Assembly: GCF_900156065.1 (NCBI RefSeq)
Contig: NZ_FTNF01000021.1
Location: 1-64,000 of the forward strand
Direction of reading: 5' to 3'
Source: Micromonospora avicenniae
Lineage (GTDB): Bacteria > Actinomycetota > Actinomycetes > Mycobacteriales > Micromonosporaceae
DNA length: 64,000 nucleotides
Positions 35,089-44,345 of the stretch are shown here, piece after piece. Numbering within the stretch: position 1 is the first letter of the stretch; every line of letters begins with the position of its first letter. Both the position numbers and the translations under genes were made by a program. The notes under the pieces were generated by a model, which saw nothing but the letters and a program-made list of their open reading frames with translations, was not told the DNA's origin and did no database searches.

Positions 35089-38000
35089 TCAGGAGGCGCT
35101 CGCCTTCCGGTCGCTGGGTTTCTGGAAGCCGGTAAGGCCGGGTGTGTCGTCCGTGGTCAAGGCGATCTGGTTGAGTACGAGCCCGGCCTCGCGAGGCGCC
35201 AGCGTGATCGTGTGCTCACCCGGCTCGAGCGCCAACGCGGCCGCAGCGACGCTCGTGGTGCCGTACCAGGTTTCGAACCCGGTCTCCGGCCCGGACTTGC
35301 TCGACTGGTACCTCCACTGCCCGTCGACGAGGACGTGGTAGGAGTCGGCGTCGGGGTTCGGGTTGCTGGAGTTGACGAACAGGTAGTACTTGCCAGCGGT
35401 CCGGATGTCGACCGTGAAGTCGAGCTGCGGCGGTGCCCCTGCCGCCGAGCTCCCGTTGACCTTCTCAGTCGGTCCGGCACTGAACAACGCCTCGGCCTGA
35501 GCCGTCGAGGTCGCCAGCCAGTTCGCCTTCGCGCTGGCGTCGGCAGGTGGGACGACCTGCAGGCCGTTGCGAGCGAGCGCCCAGCTGTGTGTCCCGTTGT
35601 TGCTGGCGGTCGCGTGGGCTGAGGCGCTGTTCTCGAGCGCGTCGGCCGCATCAAGGACGACCAGGCCGTCCTGCTCCAGGTACGGGCCGTCCGGCGCGCC
35701 CTCGCCTCTCGTCACCGTGACCGGCGCTACCCAGGTCTCACCGCCACCGGTGGTGATGGAGACCTCGGCCTTCCCGACTCTGTGCCCGGTGATGCTCAGC
35801 TCACCGCCCTCGACCGCGACCGAGGCGGCGGTCGTGTTGTCCGACTCCGCGGCCACCACGTCCGTCACACCCTCGACCGTGCTCGTCCGGCCCACCGACG
35901 TCTCGACTGCCGGCAGCCGGTGAAGCTCCGGCATCACGCCGGGAAGTGGTGCGGCGCTCGCCCTCTGGGGCGCGGCGATGTTGTTCGGGCTCTCGGGTGG
36001 GCCGACCAGGCTGTCACCGACCGCGCCGTCGCGGGTCTCAATGATGATCCGGTCGAAGAGGATCGCCGCGTCCGAGCGGTAGACCATCAGTTCGTGCCAG
36101 CCCGGTGTGGTCACGTCGACGGTGAAGTTCAGCGGTTCGATCTGACGCATGATGTTGAATCCCCAGGTACTGGTGCTGGTTCCGGCGACGGAGTTGCCGC
36201 GCAGCAGGCTGGGGACCTGGTCGTCGAGCCCGACCGCCGTGCGCGCGGTTCGCGGCGTGCCGTCGTCCTCTGTGCCTTCGTTCAGCGTCGGAATCCGGTA
36301 GAAGGTCCCGGTGAACTTCCCGGTGGAGGTGAAGTAGACCCGGTATTTCAGGCGGGCGGTCGTCTCGAAGGCGGAGTCGACCCGGGGCGCGATCTCTGGG
36401 AAGCTACCCATCGACGCTCCGCGCTGACCCACGCCCTGAAGGGGAGCCCACCGGCTCCCGTCGGCGCCGGGCACGTTGGCGGAGAAGTGCTCGGCCTCGA
36501 GGGCCACGTAACCGTTGGCCTCCAGGTGCGCCGGCTCGGCGGCACGGCGTAGATCCACGGCGGCCCGCTCCGCGTCGACCGTGAACGTCGCGACCGGGTC
36601 GCCGACCTTGGCGCCGTCGGCGGCGTTGAAGACCCGGATCGTCCCCGTCGTGGCTGGATGGTCCTTGGCGACCGTCACCGTGACCCGCTGCTCGGTCGCG
36701 GTCGTGCCGGAGCGCCGCGAGAGGGTGATCCACGGTGCGTCGGCCTCGGCAACCCACTCCTGCGGGTCGGCCACGTCATCGCGGGAGAACACGTCGAAGA
36801 ACCGCTTGTCGTCGGGCGCGGCCGAGTTGAACGTCAGCGTGCCCCGGCCAGGCTCCTTGCTGCCCTCGGCGGCAGCGCCCACCGCATCGGCCGGCGCGGC
36901 CACCCGGGCGTACCGGTCGTTGGTGAGCATGACCGTGCCCTCGTTCGGGAACCCTTCGGGATGGCTGTGGCCGATGGCGTGGTCCCACTTGCCGTCGCTG
37001 ATCGTGTTCCAGTAGTCCTCGTCGGTGAGGATGCGCTCACGGGCCTGCTTCGAGAGCAGCTCGTAGCTTCCCGCGCTGGCGTAGCGACCTTGGGCGGCGG
37101 CGAGTTGGTTCTTCCAGTAGTAGCCGATCTGCTCCGCCATGTTGCGGTAGGACCGGACTCGGTGGAGCACCTGCTGATAGAACGCCGAGCGAGAGCGCGG
37201 GTCGAGCTTCGCGGAGACACCCTCGAGAACGCCCACCAGCTCGTTGGACTCGTTGATGTAGCGCTGGAGCTCGTCCCCGTCCGAGGTGGCGCTGAACGGG
37301 AAGGCCTGACCGGTGTGGATCCTTCCGGAGTCCGCGTTGGATGAGTTGATCTCTCCCCAGAACTCGGCGCGCTTGGTGTTCTCGAGCGCGTCGAACCTTT
37401 CCAACGCGTCGGCGACGACGGCAGCGTCGTTGCCCTTCAGCCGGAAGTCTCGCTCCAGGTGCTCGGTGAGGAACCTGCTCCCGATGTTCGTGTCGTCGTA
37501 GCCCTCGACGTCCCATGCGAGCTTGGCGAACAGGTCGAGCTTGATCTCGCCGGGCTTGATGTCCCCGACGTTGAGGATCCAGTAGCGCCCCGCACCGGAG
37601 TTCCAGGCCCGATGCAGCTGCTGCACCATCAAGGACATCGGCGTCGAGTTGAGCCACAGGTAGCTCTTCGGCTCGCCCCAGTAGGAGACGTGGTAGTAGA
37701 CGCCGTTCCCGCCGGACCGGGCGGCTTCGGCCCGCGTGGGCACCTGGCGCAGGTAGCCCTGGTTGTCCTCGGCCCACATCAGGGTCACGTCGTCGGGGAT
37801 GTGGTCCTTGAGCCCGGCGTTGTAGAGATCGTTCATCTCCTTGTAGGGGATGAACACCTGCGGCACAGCGTCGGCGCTGCCGTAGACCTCCGCGATCATC
37901 TTGCGCTGTTCGCGGATGACGTCGGCCTCCATCTCGACCTTGTCCTTGAACCCGTACGGGTTACCGGGTGTGAACACGGCGTCGCTGTCGTGCACACCGC

Positions 38001-39204
38001 GGATACCCAGGGCGAGGATGTTCTCGAAGTCGGCGTTGGCGACCACCCGCTGGCGCCAGTACTCCAGGATCGCGGGCTTGTTGATCGAATAGTCGAAGGC
38101 CGCCACGGCGTCCGTGCCCTTGATGTCGAGCGCGTCCTTGTTGCGGTCGTACCACTGACGCCATTCGCCCTCGTTGTTGCGCAGCATCAGCTCCGCGTGG
38201 GACGAGGATGCGACCACGCCGTACGCTGCCGCCTCGCGAGCGTTGATCGGCGTCCCCTCGTCGTACCTCCCGGTGTCGGTGACCGCGTTGAACGCCGTCG
38301 AAGCCAGGTGCATCGCGGGCCACAGCGTGTTCAGCCTCAGCCGCAGCATCAGCTCGTAGACGTGCCGGTAGAAGTTGACATCAGGCGTGCCGTTGCCGGT
38401 GGGGAACTTCCGCTTCGCCCAAGCGATGGTGCGTTCCTCGTCGTTGACGAAGAATCCGCGGTACCTGACGTCCGGCCCGTCGTCGATCCGGGTCCCGGCC
38501 TTGACGTCGAGGTCGTCCCGCTGCTTGACCGGCACGTCGCTGTACCAGTACCACGGCGAGACGCCGATCTCCTCCGAGATCGAGTAGATGCCGTAGATCG
38601 TCCCCCGGGCATCACTGCCCGCGATCACCAGTGCCTTGTCGACCCCGGGAACCGGGTCCTTGATGGTCTTGGCCGCATACGCCTCCCATCTGCCCTCGAT
38701 CCCGGTGGCCTCGTCGAACTTGCCGGCTCCGACGATCTCGTCGATCAGCCGGCTCTGACCGATCTGGCCGATGATGATCGCGGTCTGCTGACCCGCGGCC
38801 TCGGTCAGCAGGGCCGGCAGTTTGCGCTGGTCGGCCTTTGCCAGCCGCGTCTCCTTGGCCGACTCGTCGTCGACGAACACGCTCTGCACGTCACCGGGGT
38901 CGATCGCCCCGGTCACCATGGCGACGTCCTGCCGCAGGTCCTGAACCGCGCGGCGCACCTGCGTGTAGTCCCGATCTCCATGATCGCCGCCGTAGGACGG
39001 GTCGATCAGGATCGGAGCGGTCGCCCGACCGTCGAAGATGGTGAAGTCACCCGCCGAGGCGTACGCCGGCGTCACCCCGACCGACGTCAGGGACGCGGCC
39101 AGCACGACGCCGGTCGCGACAGCCGCGGACCACCGCCTGACCCGACCCACCATGTTGCGCTGGTCGTGCTGCACACCTCGATTTCCTTGTCTGGGCTGCG
39201 ACAT
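35089..39204 (-). CDS. Secreted GH115 xylan alpha-1,2-glucuronidase
   Basis: A 1371-residue exported enzyme matching glycoside hydrolase family 115. The family core is visible in order: RKLPALLTEAAGQQTAIIIG, the ALVIAGSDARGTIYGIYSIS segment, GVSPWYWYSDVPV, VRYRGFFVNDEERT, VNFYRHVYELMLRLRLNTLWPAM and MWAEDNQGYLRQVPT. After about residue 860 come additional beta-sandwich modules, including a carbohydrate-binding-like C-terminus (AGKYYLFVNSSNPNPDADSYH). The enzyme removes (4-O-methyl)glucuronic acid from xylan outside the cell. ATG 39204 is preceded by GAGAGGAGCGAGGG; a signal peptide follows a long n-region (ATGVVLAASLTSVGVTPAYASA). It sits 129 bp after uxaC and is probably co-transcribed. Confidence 0.93.
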   Translation of the reverse strand: MSQPRQGNRGVQHDQRNMVGRVRRWSAAVATGVVLAASLTSVGVTPAYASAGDFTIFDGRATAPILIDPSYGGDHGDRDYTQVRRAVQDLRQDVAMVTGAIDPGDVQSVFVDDESAKETRLAKADQRKLPALLTEAAGQQTAIIIGQIGQSRLIDEIVGAGKFDEATGIEGRWEAYAAKTIKDPVPGVDKALVIAGSDARGTIYGIYSISEEIGVSPWYWYSDVPVKQRDDLDVKAGTRIDDGPDVRYRGFFVNDEERTIAWAKRKFPTGNGTPDVNFYRHVYELMLRLRLNTLWPAMHLASTAFNAVTDTGRYDEGTPINAREAAAYGVVASSSHAELMLRNNEGEWRQWYDRNKDALDIKGTDAVAAFDYSINKPAILEYWRQRVVANADFENILALGIRGVHDSDAVFTPGNPYGFKDKVEMEADVIREQRKMIAEVYGSADAVPQVFIPYKEMNDLYNAGLKDHIPDDVTLMWAEDNQGYLRQVPTRAEAARSGGNGVYYHVSYWGEPKSYLWLNSTPMSLMVQQLHRAWNSGAGRYWILNVGDIKPGEIKLDLFAKLAWDVEGYDDTNIGSRFLTEHLERDFRLKGNDAAVVADALERFDALENTKRAEFWGEINSSNADSGRIHTGQAFPFSATSDGDELQRYINESNELVGVLEGVSAKLDPRSRSAFYQQVLHRVRSYRNMAEQIGYYWKNQLAAAQGRYASAGSYELLSKQARERILTDEDYWNTISDGKWDHAIGHSHPEGFPNEGTVMLTNDRYARVAAPADAVGAAAEGSKEPGRGTLTFNSAAPDDKRFFDVFSRDDVADPQEWVAEADAPWITLSRRSGTTATEQRVTVTVAKDHPATTGTIRVFNAADGAKVGDPVATFTVDAERAAVDLRRAAEPAHLEANGYVALEAEHFSANVPGADGSRWAPLQGVGQRGASMGSFPEIAPRVDSAFETTARLKYRVYFTSTGKFTGTFYRIPTLNEGTEDDGTPRTARTAVGLDDQVPSLLRGNSVAGTSTSTWGFNIMRQIEPLNFTVDVTTPGWHELMVYRSDAAILFDRIIIETRDGAVGDSLVGPPESPNNIAAPQRASAAPLPGVMPELHRLPAVETSVGRTSTVEGVTDVVAAESDNTTAASVAVEGGELSITGHRVGKAEVSITTGGGETWVAPVTVTRGEGAPDGPYLEQDGLVVLDAADALENSASAHATASNNGTHSWALARNGLQVVPPADASAKANWLATSTAQAEALFSAGPTEKVNGSSAAGAPPQLDFTVDIRTAGKYYLFVNSSNPNPDADSYHVLVDGQWRYQSSKSGPETGFETWYGTTSVAAAALALEPGEHTITLAPREAGLVLNQIALTTDDTPGLTGFQKPSDRKASAS

Positions 39205-39333
39205 CCCTCGCTCCTCTCGTCCGGCACGTCATCGGGCTGGCCGGCACGCGAGGTAGGGATCACGTGACAGCCGCCAGACCGAGACCCTCGGTGTTGTGTT
39301 GCGGGTTTTCGCTGCTTCGACCCGGACGCCTCG

Positions 39334-40752
39334 CTAGTTCCGCCGGGCGTAGGCCTCCCGGGGAAGGCGGTAGGCCAGGTCGGCTGCCGTCTCGATCGCC
39401 TCGTCCTCGCTCAACCGGTGTTCCAGGACGAGACGGGCCAGGTAGCCGGCGTCGACGCGCCGGGCGAGGTCGTGCCGGGCCGGGATGGACAGGAACGCCC
39501 GGGTGTCGTCGACGAAGCCGCTGGTGTTGTAGAAGCCGGCCGTCTCCGTCACCAGTTCGCGGAATCGGCGCATCCCGTCTGGGCTGTCCAGGAACCACCA
39601 CGGCGCACCGAGGCGTACGGCCGGGTAGACGCCGGCGAGTGGGGCGAGCTCTCGGGAGTAGACCGTTTCGTCGACTGTGAAGAGCACCAGCCGGAATCTC
39701 GGGTCGCGGCCGAAGGCGTTGAGCATCGGCCGGAGCGAGCGGGTGAACTCGGCCGTGATCGGGATGTCGAAGCCGCGGTCGGAGCCGAAGTCGCGGTGGA
39801 TTTCGGGATCGTGGTCGCGCAGCACGCCGGGGTGAATCTGCATGACCAGGCCGTCGTCGCAGGACATCCGGGCCATTTCGTAGAGCATGTGACCGGCGAA
39901 GGCCTCCGTCGCGTCGGGGCCGGCCGTGCCGTGGCGCGCCTCGGTGTAGAGCCGCCGCGCCTCGGCCGGGTTCAGCGGCTCGGCGGTGGCGGCGCGGTGG
40001 CCGTGGTCGGTGGCTCGGGCACCGGCCGCGACGAACGCCGCGCGCCGTGCGCGCAGGGCCGCGAGGTAGCCGTCGTAGTCGCCGGTGTCCTCGCCGGTCA
40101 GCTCCTGGAGCTGCTCGAGCTGGCGGGCCCAGCCTGGGTGGCCGACATGGGTCAGGGCGTCCGGGCGGAAGGTGGGCACCACCCGATCGCCGAGCCCCGC
40201 CTCGCGGAGCCGGGCGTGGTCGTGCAGCGGCGAGGTCGCGGAGTCGGTGGTGGCCAGCAGCTCGATGTTGAAGGCGTCGAGCAGGGTACGCGGCCGGAAG
40301 CCCGGCTCGGCCAGTCGTGCGTCGATGAGGTCGTAGAGCTCGTCCGCGGTGTCGGCGCCGGGGGTGAGGTCGAGCTTGAGCACCTCGGCGATCTCGTGCT
40401 CCAGCCAGTAGCGGCTGGGGGTGCCGCGGAACAGGTGCCAGTGGGCGCAGAAGAGCCGCCAGATGGCGCGAGGGTCGGTTTCGACCACCGTCCCGTCGAG
40501 GCGGGGGACGCCGAGCTGGTCGAGCGTGACGCCCTGCGAGACGAGCATCCGGGTCACGTAGTGGTCCGGCACGACCAGCAGGTGAGCGGGGTCGGAGAAG
40601 CGCTCGTCGTCGGCGAGGACGGCGGCGTCCACGTGCCCGTGCATGCAGAGCAGCGGCAGTTCCCGGGTGGAGTGGTAGATGCGGCGGGCTACGGCGCGGA
40701 CGTCGTCGCCAGCCGGTAGCGCGCGGTCGGGATGCAGACGCAGCTGTGCCAC
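39334..40752 (-). CDS. uxaC: Glucuronate isomerase
   Basis: A 472-residue cytoplasmic UxaC of the amidohydrolase-like fold. Markers are LPLLCMHGHVDAAVLADD with the metal-ligand pair His38-x-His40, DHYVTRMLVSQGV, WRLFCAHWHLFRGTPSRYWLEHE, LLDAFNIELLATTDSATSPL, VVPTFRPDAL, and SDRGFDIPITAEFTRSLRPM. It isomerises D-glucuronate to D-fructuronate and D-galacturonate to D-tagaturonate. GTG 40752 has AGAGGAGAAG before it. It is divergent from the LacI regulator with an operator 36-49 bp upstream, and is followed by GH115, which would supply its glucuronate. Confidence 0.95.
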   Translation of the reverse strand: MAQLRLHPDRALPAGDDVRAVARRIYHSTRELPLLCMHGHVDAAVLADDERFSDPAHLLVVPDHYVTRMLVSQGVTLDQLGVPRLDGTVVETDPRAIWRLFCAHWHLFRGTPSRYWLEHEIAEVLKLDLTPGADTADELYDLIDARLAEPGFRPRTLLDAFNIELLATTDSATSPLHDHARLREAGLGDRVVPTFRPDALTHVGHPGWARQLEQLQELTGEDTGDYDGYLAALRARRAAFVAAGARATDHGHRAATAEPLNPAEARRLYTEARHGTAGPDATEAFAGHMLYEMARMSCDDGLVMQIHPGVLRDHDPEIHRDFGSDRGFDIPITAEFTRSLRPMLNAFGRDPRFRLVLFTVDETVYSRELAPLAGVYPAVRLGAPWWFLDSPDGMRRFRELVTETAGFYNTSGFVDDTRAFLSIPARHDLARRVDAGYLARLVLEHRLSEDEAIETAADLAYRLPREAYARRN

Positions 40753-40787
40753 GAACTTCTCCTCTGCGGCTTCGATGGAACGGGCCC

Positions 40788-40801
40788 TGCAAAGGATTGC
40801 A
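40788..40801 (-). promoter_or_regulatory. LacI-type operator upstream of uxaC
   Basis: TGCAA-AGGA-TTGCA is an inverted repeat of the same 14-bp layout as the site at 40877-40890 (TGnAAnCGnTnnCA), with GG instead of CG at the centre. It lies 36-49 bp upstream of the uxaC start. Confidence 0.5.
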
Positions 40802-40840
40802 TCGACAGGTCTCAGTTACAAGGGTGGGTTGTAGCGGAGC

Positions 40841-40854
40841 CATGAACATTCATG
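40841..40854. promoter_or_regulatory. Palindrome CATGAA-CA-TTCATG
   Basis: A perfect 6+6 inverted repeat between the two LacI-type sites. It does not fit the LacI consensus, so it may bind a second regulator or be coincidental. Confidence 0.3.
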
Positions 40855-40864
40855 CGCAACAGTA

Positions 40865-40894
40865 TTGACAGACTTCTGCAATCGCTTTCAGACT
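40865..40894 (+). promoter_or_regulatory. lacI-side promoter with embedded LacI-type operator
   Basis: A consensus -35 TTGACA (40865-40870) is followed 18 bases later by CAGACT, a weak -10. The operator TGCAATCGCTTTCA (40877-40890) matches TGnAAnCGnTnnCA at every fixed position and fills the spacer, a classic repression arrangement. It probably allows autoregulation of the LacI gene and control of the divergent uxaC-GH115 unit. Confidence 0.65.
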
Positions 40895-40931
40895 TCGGAC
40901 GTGACGGTTCCACGATCGAGGAGGTGAACCG

Positions 40932-41921
40932 TTGCGCACGACGATCCGCGACGTGGCCCGGGAGGCCGGCGTGTCACCGTCGACCGTGTCCCGGGCCCTG
41001 TCGATGCCCGGACTGGTCAACTCGGTGACCCGGGAACGGGTGCTGCGCGCCGCCCAGCGGTTGGGCTACGAACCCAACCGGGCCGCGCGCGGTCTCATCA
41101 CCGGCCGGACCGGCAACCTGGGGCTGATCGTGCCGGACCTGGCCAACCCGTTCTTTCCCAGTCTGGTGAAGGGCGTGCAGGCCAGGGCCCGGGAGGCGGA
41201 CTACGCCGTGTTCCTGGCCGACTCCGATGAGGACCCGGCCGCGGAGAGCGATCTGGTACGGGTTCTCGCCAAGCAGGTCGACGGGCTCATCCTCTGCTCT
41301 CCCCGAGGGCGTGAGGAGGACATCCTCACGCTCGCCGCGACCACGACCCTGGTCATGGTCAACCGGCGCTTCGGGCGGGTGCCTTCCGTCGTCTTCGACA
41401 ACTCGGACGGGATCCGGCAGGCCGTGGCGCACCTGGCGGCGCTCGGCCACCACCGGGTGGCCTGGGTCGGTGGTCCGCGTACGTCCTGGTCCAACCGCGA
41501 CCGGATCCGGGCGCTGCGCTCGGCGACGGACGCGGCCGGGATGGACCTGTACGTGGCCGGTCACTTCCCGCCCCAGTTCGAGGGCGGGATCGCCGCGGCG
41601 GATCTCATCATCGCCTCCGGTGTCACGTCCGTCGTCGCCTACAACGACGTCATGGCGCTGGGCCTGCTCGGCCGGCTCCGGGACCGCGGATTGCGCGTAC
41701 CGCAGGACATCAGCGTGATCGGCATCGACGACATCCAGATGTCGTCGATGTCGTCGCCCACGCTCACCACCGTTTCGCTCACCAAGGCGCAGGCCGGCCG
41801 CGCCGCCGTCGACCTGCTGCTGTCGCTGCTGGAGCAGCCCGACGGCGTCCGCAAGCCGCGTCGGGAGCTCCCCACTCAGCTGCTGGTTCGCGCCTCGACC
41901 GGGGTCGCGCCGACCGACTGA
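40932..41921 (+). CDS. LacI-family transcriptional regulator
   Basis: A 329-residue LacI/GalR repressor. The helix-turn-helix TIRDVAREAGVSPSTVSRAL (residues 4-23) is followed by the hinge RLGYEPNRAARGL and a periplasmic-binding-protein-like effector domain: GNLGLIVPDLANPFFPSLVKG, FDNSDGIRQAVAHLAALGH, AYNDVMALGLLGRL and DISVIGIDDI. TTG 40932 is chosen because GAGGTG lies seven bases upstream and the HTH begins at once. It is divergent from uxaC and precedes the ABC transporter and uxaA genes, so it is the likely uronate-responsive local regulator. The inducer is unknown. Confidence 0.93.
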   Translation: MRTTIRDVAREAGVSPSTVSRALSMPGLVNSVTRERVLRAAQRLGYEPNRAARGLITGRTGNLGLIVPDLANPFFPSLVKGVQARAREADYAVFLADSDEDPAAESDLVRVLAKQVDGLILCSPRGREEDILTLAATTTLVMVNRRFGRVPSVVFDNSDGIRQAVAHLAALGHHRVAWVGGPRTSWSNRDRIRALRSATDAAGMDLYVAGHFPPQFEGGIAAADLIIASGVTSVVAYNDVMALGLLGRLRDRGLRVPQDISVIGIDDIQMSSMSSPTLTTVSLTKAQAGRAAVDLLLSLLEQPDGVRKPRRELPTQLLVRASTGVAPTD

Positions 41922-41988
41922 CATCCGGCCGAGAGGACGCGCCCCCAACCACCACCACCGTGACTGACGACCGAGAGAGGGAAGTTTC

Positions 41989-43209
41989 ATGGGCATCACC
42001 CGGCGGAGCGCCCTGATCGCCGCAGCATCGTCCCTGCTGACCGTCACCGCCGCCTGCGGCGCCCCGGACAACTCCGGCGGCTCCGGCGGCAACAGCGATG
42101 GCGAGGTTCCCGACAAACCGAAGAAGGCCGTGGCGCTGAACATTCTCGACGTCGCGGGCAACCTGCAACTGACCCAGGGGATGATCGACGAGTTCGTCAA
42201 GAAGAACCCGGACGTCATCTCCCGGGTGACCTACTCCAAGTCGCCCGCCCCGGAGCTGGTCGGCAAGATCAAGGCACAGCAGAACGCCGACCGGGTGGAC
42301 ATCGGCCTGGTGCTCACCGGCGTCGACGGTCTCGCGGCCGGTATCGACCAGGGCCTGTGGCTCGACGTCCTGCCGAAGTTCCAGAGCCGGCTGACCGGCA
42401 TGAACAATTACCTCGCACCGGCCGCTGCCATGCAGAAGCTCGCCGGCAACGCGGGCGTGACAGTCACCTACTACCCGTCCGGCCCGCTGCTGGAGTACTT
42501 GCCGGCGACGGTGGCGACCCCGCCGACCAGCGCGGACCAGCTTCTCGCGTACGCCAAGGCCCACCCCGGCAAGGTCCAGTACGCCCGTCCGTCGAACTCG
42601 GGTCCCGGGCGTACCTTCCTGATGGGGCTGCCCTACATCCTCGGCGACAAGGACCCGAAGGACCCGGTGAACGGGTGGGAGAAGACCTGGGCCTACCTCA
42701 AGGAACTCAACCAGTACGTCGACTACTACCCGTCCGGTACCACGGAGACGATGAAGAACCTGGCCAACGGGTCGGCGCACGTGATCGCGTCGACGACCGG
42801 CTGGGACATCAACCCCCGCGTGCTGGGCACCGTGCCGAAGGAAGCCAAGGTCACCTCGCTGCAGGGCTTCCACTGGGTGACCGACGCGCACTACGCGGTG
42901 ATCCCGAAGGGCGCGTCGACGGACACCCAGGCCGCGGTGCTGGCTCTGCTGGCGTTCATGCTAACCCCGCAGCAGCAGGCCAAGGCGTACGACGACGGCT
43001 ACTTCTACCCCGGCCCGGCGGTGCAGGGCGTGAATCTGTCGGACGCCCCGCAGAAGAGCCAGGACGCCATCCGGGACTACGGCCGGCCGGAGTACGAGTC
43101 GCTGATCGCGAACAACCCGACGGAGGTGCCGTTGGACGCGAAGGCACTGGTGGCGGCATTCGACAGGTGGGACCGCGAGATCGGTAGCGGGAAGGTTAAG
43201 CAGGGATGA
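41989..43209 (+). CDS. ABC transporter substrate-binding lipoprotein
   Basis: A 406-residue extracellular solute-binding protein (family 1, AfuA/PotD-like shape). The signal MGITRRSALIAAASSLLTV ends in a lipobox TAAC with Cys23, and the twin Arg suggests possible Tat export. Mature-domain features are LNILDVAGNLQLTQGMIDEF, VQYARPSNSGPGRTFLMGLP and WGWEKTW-like helices followed by VIASTTGWDINPRVL. ATG 41989 follows GAGAGGGAAG. It overlaps the ATPase gene by four bases and begins the importer operon behind lacI. The substrate is inferred from context as a uronate or oligouronide. Confidence 0.9.
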   Translation: MGITRRSALIAAASSLLTVTAACGAPDNSGGSGGNSDGEVPDKPKKAVALNILDVAGNLQLTQGMIDEFVKKNPDVISRVTYSKSPAPELVGKIKAQQNADRVDIGLVLTGVDGLAAGIDQGLWLDVLPKFQSRLTGMNNYLAPAAAMQKLAGNAGVTVTYYPSGPLLEYLPATVATPPTSADQLLAYAKAHPGKVQYARPSNSGPGRTFLMGLPYILGDKDPKDPVNGWEKTWAYLKELNQYVDYYPSGTTETMKNLANGSAHVIASTTGWDINPRVLGTVPKEAKVTSLQGFHWVTDAHYAVIPKGASTDTQAAVLALLAFMLTPQQQAKAYDDGYFYPGPAVQGVNLSDAPQKSQDAIRDYGRPEYESLIANNPTEVPLDAKALVAAFDRWDREIGSGKVKQG

Positions 43210-44345
43210 CCGCCGGCACCAAAGCCTTCACCCAGCTGCGACTGGAGGGTGTGTCGCGCCGCTTCGGCGGCCATGACGCGCTGCGCGACCTCGACCTGAC
43301 GATCGAGGCGGGCGAGTTCGTCGCCCTTCTCGGTCCCTCGGGTTGCGGCAAGTCCACCGCCCTGAACTGCCTCGCCGGACTGCTGCCCCTGACGGCGGGC
43401 AGCATCTGGCAGGATGACCGGCGCATCGACACGCTGCCACCGGAGCGCCGCGGCTTCGGGATGGTGTTCCAGAACTACGCGCTGTTCCCCCACATGTCGG
43501 TACGCGCCAACATCGCGTTCGGGCTGAAGATGCGGCGGCTGCCCAAGGACGAGATCCGCCGCCGCACCGACGAGGCCGTCCACCTGGTACGCCTCGAGGA
43601 GCACGCCGGCAAGCTACCCGGCCAGCTCTCCGGCGGCCAGCAGCAGCGGGTGGCCATCGCCCGCGCGGTCGTCCTGGAGCCGTCGCTGGTGCTGATGGAC
43701 GAGCCGCTGAGCAACCTCGACGCCAAACTGCGTCTCGAGATGCGTACCGAGATCCGCCGGCTGCACCAGTCGCTGGGGCTGACGACGGTCTACGTGACGC
43801 ACGACCAGGAGGAGGCGCTCTCACTGGCCGATCGCCTGGTGGTGCTGCGGGAAGGCCGGGTCCAGCAGATCGGTTCCCCGGAGGAGCTGCACACCCGCCC
43901 GACCAACTGGCATGTCGCCGACTTCATGGGCTACCGCAACCTCTGGACGATGCGGGTGCGGGAGGCGGCGGACGACACCGTCGCCGTCGAGCTGGACGGC
44001 TTGCGGCTCATCGGTGTCCCGGTCGGCCCGGTCGCGCCGGGCGGCGAGGTGATCGTCGCGGTGCGCCCCGAGGACGTCCGGGTCGATCAGGCCGGCGCGA
44101 CGACCAACGCGGTGCCGGCGGAGATAGAGGTGGTCGAGTATCAGGGCCGGGAACTGGCGGCGGAGGCGGTCACCTCCGCCGGCGCCCGGGTCCACCTGCG
44201 TACCGACCAGCGGGTGGCGCCCGCCGACCGGGTCACCCTGAGCATCGACCCGCAGCGGCTGCTCGTCTTTCCCGGCGATCCGGCCGCCATCCGGCACGCC
44301 GACGGGGCGGCTGCCGTGGTCGAGGAACCAGGGCTGGTCGGATGA
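43206..44345 (+). CDS. ABC transporter ATP-binding protein
   Basis: A 379-residue ATPase of the MalK/PotA/FbpC branch. Walker A GPSGCGKST is at about 43-51, the Q-loop is in VFQNYALFPHMSV, the signature LSGGQQQR near 140, Walker B VLMDEPLSNLD near 161 and the switch His in VYVTHDQEEALSLADR. The C-terminal third (from about 240) is a TOBE-type regulatory domain with VIVAVRPEDVRVDQAG. Overlaps the binding-protein gene and the first permease gene by four bases each, so translation is coupled. It would drive uptake by the neighbouring permease pair. Confidence 0.95.
   Translation: MTAGTKAFTQLRLEGVSRRFGGHDALRDLDLTIEAGEFVALLGPSGCGKSTALNCLAGLLPLTAGSIWQDDRRIDTLPPERRGFGMVFQNYALFPHMSVRANIAFGLKMRRLPKDEIRRRTDEAVHLVRLEEHAGKLPGQLSGGQQQRVAIARAVVLEPSLVLMDEPLSNLDAKLRLEMRTEIRRLHQSLGLTTVYVTHDQEEALSLADRLVVLREGRVQQIGSPEELHTRPTNWHVADFMGYRNLWTMRVREAADDTVAVELDGLRLIGVPVGPVAPGGEVIVAVRPEDVRVDQAGATTNAVPAEIEVVEYQGRELAAEAVTSAGARVHLRTDQRVAPADRVTLSIDPQRLLVFPGDPAAIRHADGAAAVVEEPGLVG

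Noticed and set aside
32922..35135. Plus-strand open frame (737 codons) across the S15 hydrolase
   Set aside because: Antisense shadow without motifs. The minus strand encodes a secreted hydrolase with a complete catalytic triad.
37459..39267. Plus-strand open frame (602 codons) across GH115
   Set aside because: Shadow of the GH115 gene with no recognisable domain.
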